From Longimicrobium sp. (GTDB taxonomy: Bacteria > Gemmatimonadota > Gemmatimonadetes > Longimicrobiales > Longimicrobiaceae), in NCBI RefSeq assembly GCF_035474595.1, contig NZ_DATIND010000083.1, positions 62,001 through 126,000 on the forward strand: a stretch of DNA of 64,000 bases. The letters run 5' to 3'. Positions 62,494 to 64,000 of the stretch are shown here, piece by piece. Position numbers and translations under genes: made by a program. Numbering within the stretch: the first letter of the stretch is position 1; every line of letters starts with the position of its first letter. The notes under the pieces were generated by a model, which searched no databases, was not told where the DNA came from, and saw only the letters and a program-made list of their open reading frames with translations.

Positions 62494-63186
62494 ATGGACC
62501 TGATCGAGCAGCAGAAGGACTACTACCGCGCCCGCGCCGGCGAGTACGACGAGTGGTTCCTGCGCGAGGGGCGATACGACCGCGGCCCCGGGCACCGCGC
62601 GCGCTGGCTGGCCGAGGTGGACGAGCTCCGCGCCGCGCTGGAGCGCTTCCGCCCCGCCGGCCGCGTGCTGGAGTTGGCGTGCGGCACCGGCTGGTGGACC
62701 GAGCAGCTCGTCCGCTTCGCCGACCGGGTCACGGCGGTGGACGCGTCGGACGAGGTGCTGGAGCTGAACCGCCGGCGCGTGGGCGACGCGAAGGTGCGCC
62801 GCGAGCGTGCCGACATCTTCGCCTGGCGGCCGGACGCGGCGTACGACGCGGTGTTCTTCAGCTTCTGGCTCTCGCACGTGCCGCCGGAGCGCTTCGAAAG
62901 CTTCTGGGCGATGGTGCGGGGTGCGCTGGCGCCGGGCGGCCGCGTGTTCTTCATCGACTCACTGCGCACCGAGCTCTCCACCGCCACCGACCACCAGCTG
63001 AGCGGCGAGGACGACGTGGTGCTGGAGCGCAAGCTGAACGACGGCCGCCGCTTCCACATCTACAAGGTCTTCTATGACCCCGCCGATCTGCAGGCGAAGC
63101 TGGAGGCCATCGGCTGGCGCGCCGGCGTCCGCGCGACGGAAAGCTTCTTCCTGTACGGCGAGGCATCCCCCGCCGGCACTTCCTGA
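62494..63186 (+). CDS. Class I SAM methyltransferase, copy 2 (complete)
   Basis: 230 aa from the ATG at 62494 with a very strong AAAGGAGGTG site. Motif I is RVLELACGTGWWTEQLV and the post-I acidic residue is in AVDASDEVL; FIDSLRTELSTATDHQLSGE follows. The C-terminus GVRATESFFLYGEASPAG, absent from copy 1, completes the fold. The substrate is unknown. The duplication also includes the upstream GGTGAGATGTTGAG, so it is a segmental copy of at least 640 bases. The isochorismatase-like gene starts 12 bases after the stop. Confidence 0.88.
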   Translation: MDLIEQQKDYYRARAGEYDEWFLREGRYDRGPGHRARWLAEVDELRAALERFRPAGRVLELACGTGWWTEQLVRFADRVTAVDASDEVLELNRRRVGDAKVRRERADIFAWRPDAAYDAVFFSFWLSHVPPERFESFWAMVRGALAPGGRVFFIDSLRTELSTATDHQLSGEDDVVLERKLNDGRRFHIYKVFYDPADLQAKLEAIGWRAGVRATESFFLYGEASPAGTS

Positions 63187-63198
63187 TTGGAGATGGAG

Positions 63199-63777
63199 AT
63201 GCCCGAGCCGCTGACGCTGGACGCCGCGACCACCGCGCTCGTGCTGATCGACCTGCAGCAGGGGATCGTCGCGCGCGACACGATGCCGCACGCGGCGGCA
63301 AACGTGGTCGCGAACGCGGTGCGGCTGGCGGACGCCTTCCGCGCGGCGGGGGCGCTGGTGGTGCTGGTGCGCGTCAGCTACTCCGATGACGGCCGCGACA
63401 TGCTGCGGCCGCCGGTCGACAACCCGCCCCCACCCATGCCGCGCCCGCCGGGGTGGGACCGGGTCGTCCCCGAGGTGGGGCCGCGCGACGGCGACATCGT
63501 CGTCACCAAGCGCAACTGGGGCGCCTTCCACGGCACCGACCTGGAGCTGCAGCTGCGCCGCCGCGGCATCCGGACCATCGTGCTGGGCGGCATCGCCACC
63601 AACTTCGGCGTGGAATCCACTGCCCGCGGCGCCTTCGAGCGTGCTTACGCGCAGGTGATCGTCGAGGACGCCACCTCGGCCCTGAGCGCCGGCGCGCACG
63701 AGTTCGCGCTCACCACCATCTTCCCCCGCTTCGCCCGCATCCGCTCGACGGACGAGGTCCTCGCCGCGCTGCGATGA
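63199..63777 (+). CDS. Isochorismatase-like hydrolase
   Basis: 192 aa from the ATG at 63199 (GGAG six bases upstream). The family Asp is in ALVLIDLQQGIV and the Lys in VVTKRNWGAFHGTDLELQL. Where nicotinamidases and carbamoylases have a catalytic Cys this protein reads GIATNFGVESTARGA, with Gly at that position, as in true isochorismatases that use water directly. A hydrolase of a vinyl ether or similar substrate is therefore more likely than an amidase. It may be cotranscribed with methyltransferase copy 2. Confidence 0.87.
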   Translation: MPEPLTLDAATTALVLIDLQQGIVARDTMPHAAANVVANAVRLADAFRAAGALVVLVRVSYSDDGRDMLRPPVDNPPPPMPRPPGWDRVVPEVGPRDGDIVVTKRNWGAFHGTDLELQLRRRGIRTIVLGGIATNFGVESTARGAFERAYAQVIVEDATSALSAGAHEFALTTIFPRFARIRSTDEVLAALR

Positions 63778-63906
63778 GGGGGATCGGGTGACGCATCCGC
63801 CTCCGATTTCGTCTCAGCACCACAACGCCTCAACCGCCGCGCCGGTTCTTCGCCGCGGCCCCGAACGTGCGGCGGTGGGAGGCGAACCCCGAGCCGAGGA
63901 GGAGCG

Positions 63907-64000
63907 ATGAAGCTGAAGCTGGACGACATCCGCGTGGATTCGTTCGCCCCGCTGGAGGCGGCGCCGGAGGAGCGCGGGACGGTGCACGGCCAGGCCGCGA
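63907..64000 (+). CDS. RiPP-like precursor peptide 5 (leader only, runs off the window)
   Basis: The ATG at 63907 follows GAGGAGGAGCG. The visible leader is MKLKLDDIRVDSFAPLEAAP, then EERGTVHGQAA, which fits the LxLDxxxVxSF...RGTVxG pattern of the 46-kb precursors. The core lies beyond the window edge. Confidence 0.75.
   Translation, partial: MKLKLDDIRVDSFAPLEAAPEERGTVHGQAA

Noticed and set aside
63199-63777. Nicotinamidase
   Set aside because: The catalytic Cys position is Gly, which fits isochorismatase-type hydrolases instead.

Overview
The window is high-GC DNA (roughly 70% by eye) with densely packed genes and long antisense shadow frames. Several traits suggest a soil-type Gemmatimonadota of the Longimicrobium kind: many outer-membrane and lipoprotein genes, small Cys-rich pinensin-like peptide precursors, a TonB-dependent receptor with a carboxypeptidase-regulatory N-terminus, and intergenic spaces full of GC-rich palindromes. 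This assignment is an inference; no rRNA, tRNA or other marker gene is present.

Layout. 1-6.9 kb: secreted and envelope proteins (endonuclease/exonuclease/phosphatase lipoprotein, beta-barrel porin, GNAT, lipoprotein, TonB-dependent receptor). 7-9.6 kb: a two-gene type II restriction-modification system (XamI-like) of visibly lower GC, probably acquired. 9.7-19.6 kb: HTH regulator, large STAND-type ATPase, polyphosphate kinase, S9 peptidase and a DUF5655 protein. 19.9-33.9 kb: purine degradation. A three-subunit xanthine-dehydrogenase-type enzyme is followed, after an insert of unrelated genes, by RidA, allantoinase, allantoicase, OHCU decarboxylase, HIU hydrolase and urate oxidase. Together these would take xanthine through urate, HIU, OHCU and allantoin to allantoate and ureidoglycolate. 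34.3-39.7 kb: an esterase and three ATP-dependent carboxylate-amine ligases. 40.3-42.8 kb: PHA granule genes (PhaR-type regulator, phasin, patatin). 42.9-45.8 kb: a VapBC pair, an acyl-CoA dehydrogenase and a putative cysteine peptidase.

46.1-49.8 kb is the most novel-looking locus. Three RiPP-like precursors with near-identical leaders and exactly ten Cys each are followed by a primase-like TOPRIM protein with a PqqD-like C-terminal region, overlapping a nucleotidyltransferase gene. Two more precursors with a related leader lie alone at 59.5 kb and at the right edge. 50-59.4 kb: a pseudokinase-TonB fusion, a second toxin-antitoxin pair, thioesterase, HD hydrolase, histidine kinase, a yybP-ykoY (Mn2+) riboswitch with terC, and an SCO protein.

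59.9-63.2 kb: two near-identical methyltransferase genes, the first truncated, flank a lower-GC stretch with at least two integron attC sites and two gene cassettes. No integrase is visible, so this is a CALIN-type cluster.

Superimposed on everything are dispersed repeats: ten copies of a compact (~47 bp) two-hairpin element whose stems covary, at least four copies of a GC-rich palindromic element, and three arrays of an 8-bp unit. One two-hairpin copy lies inside, and apparently ends, a phzF-like gene.
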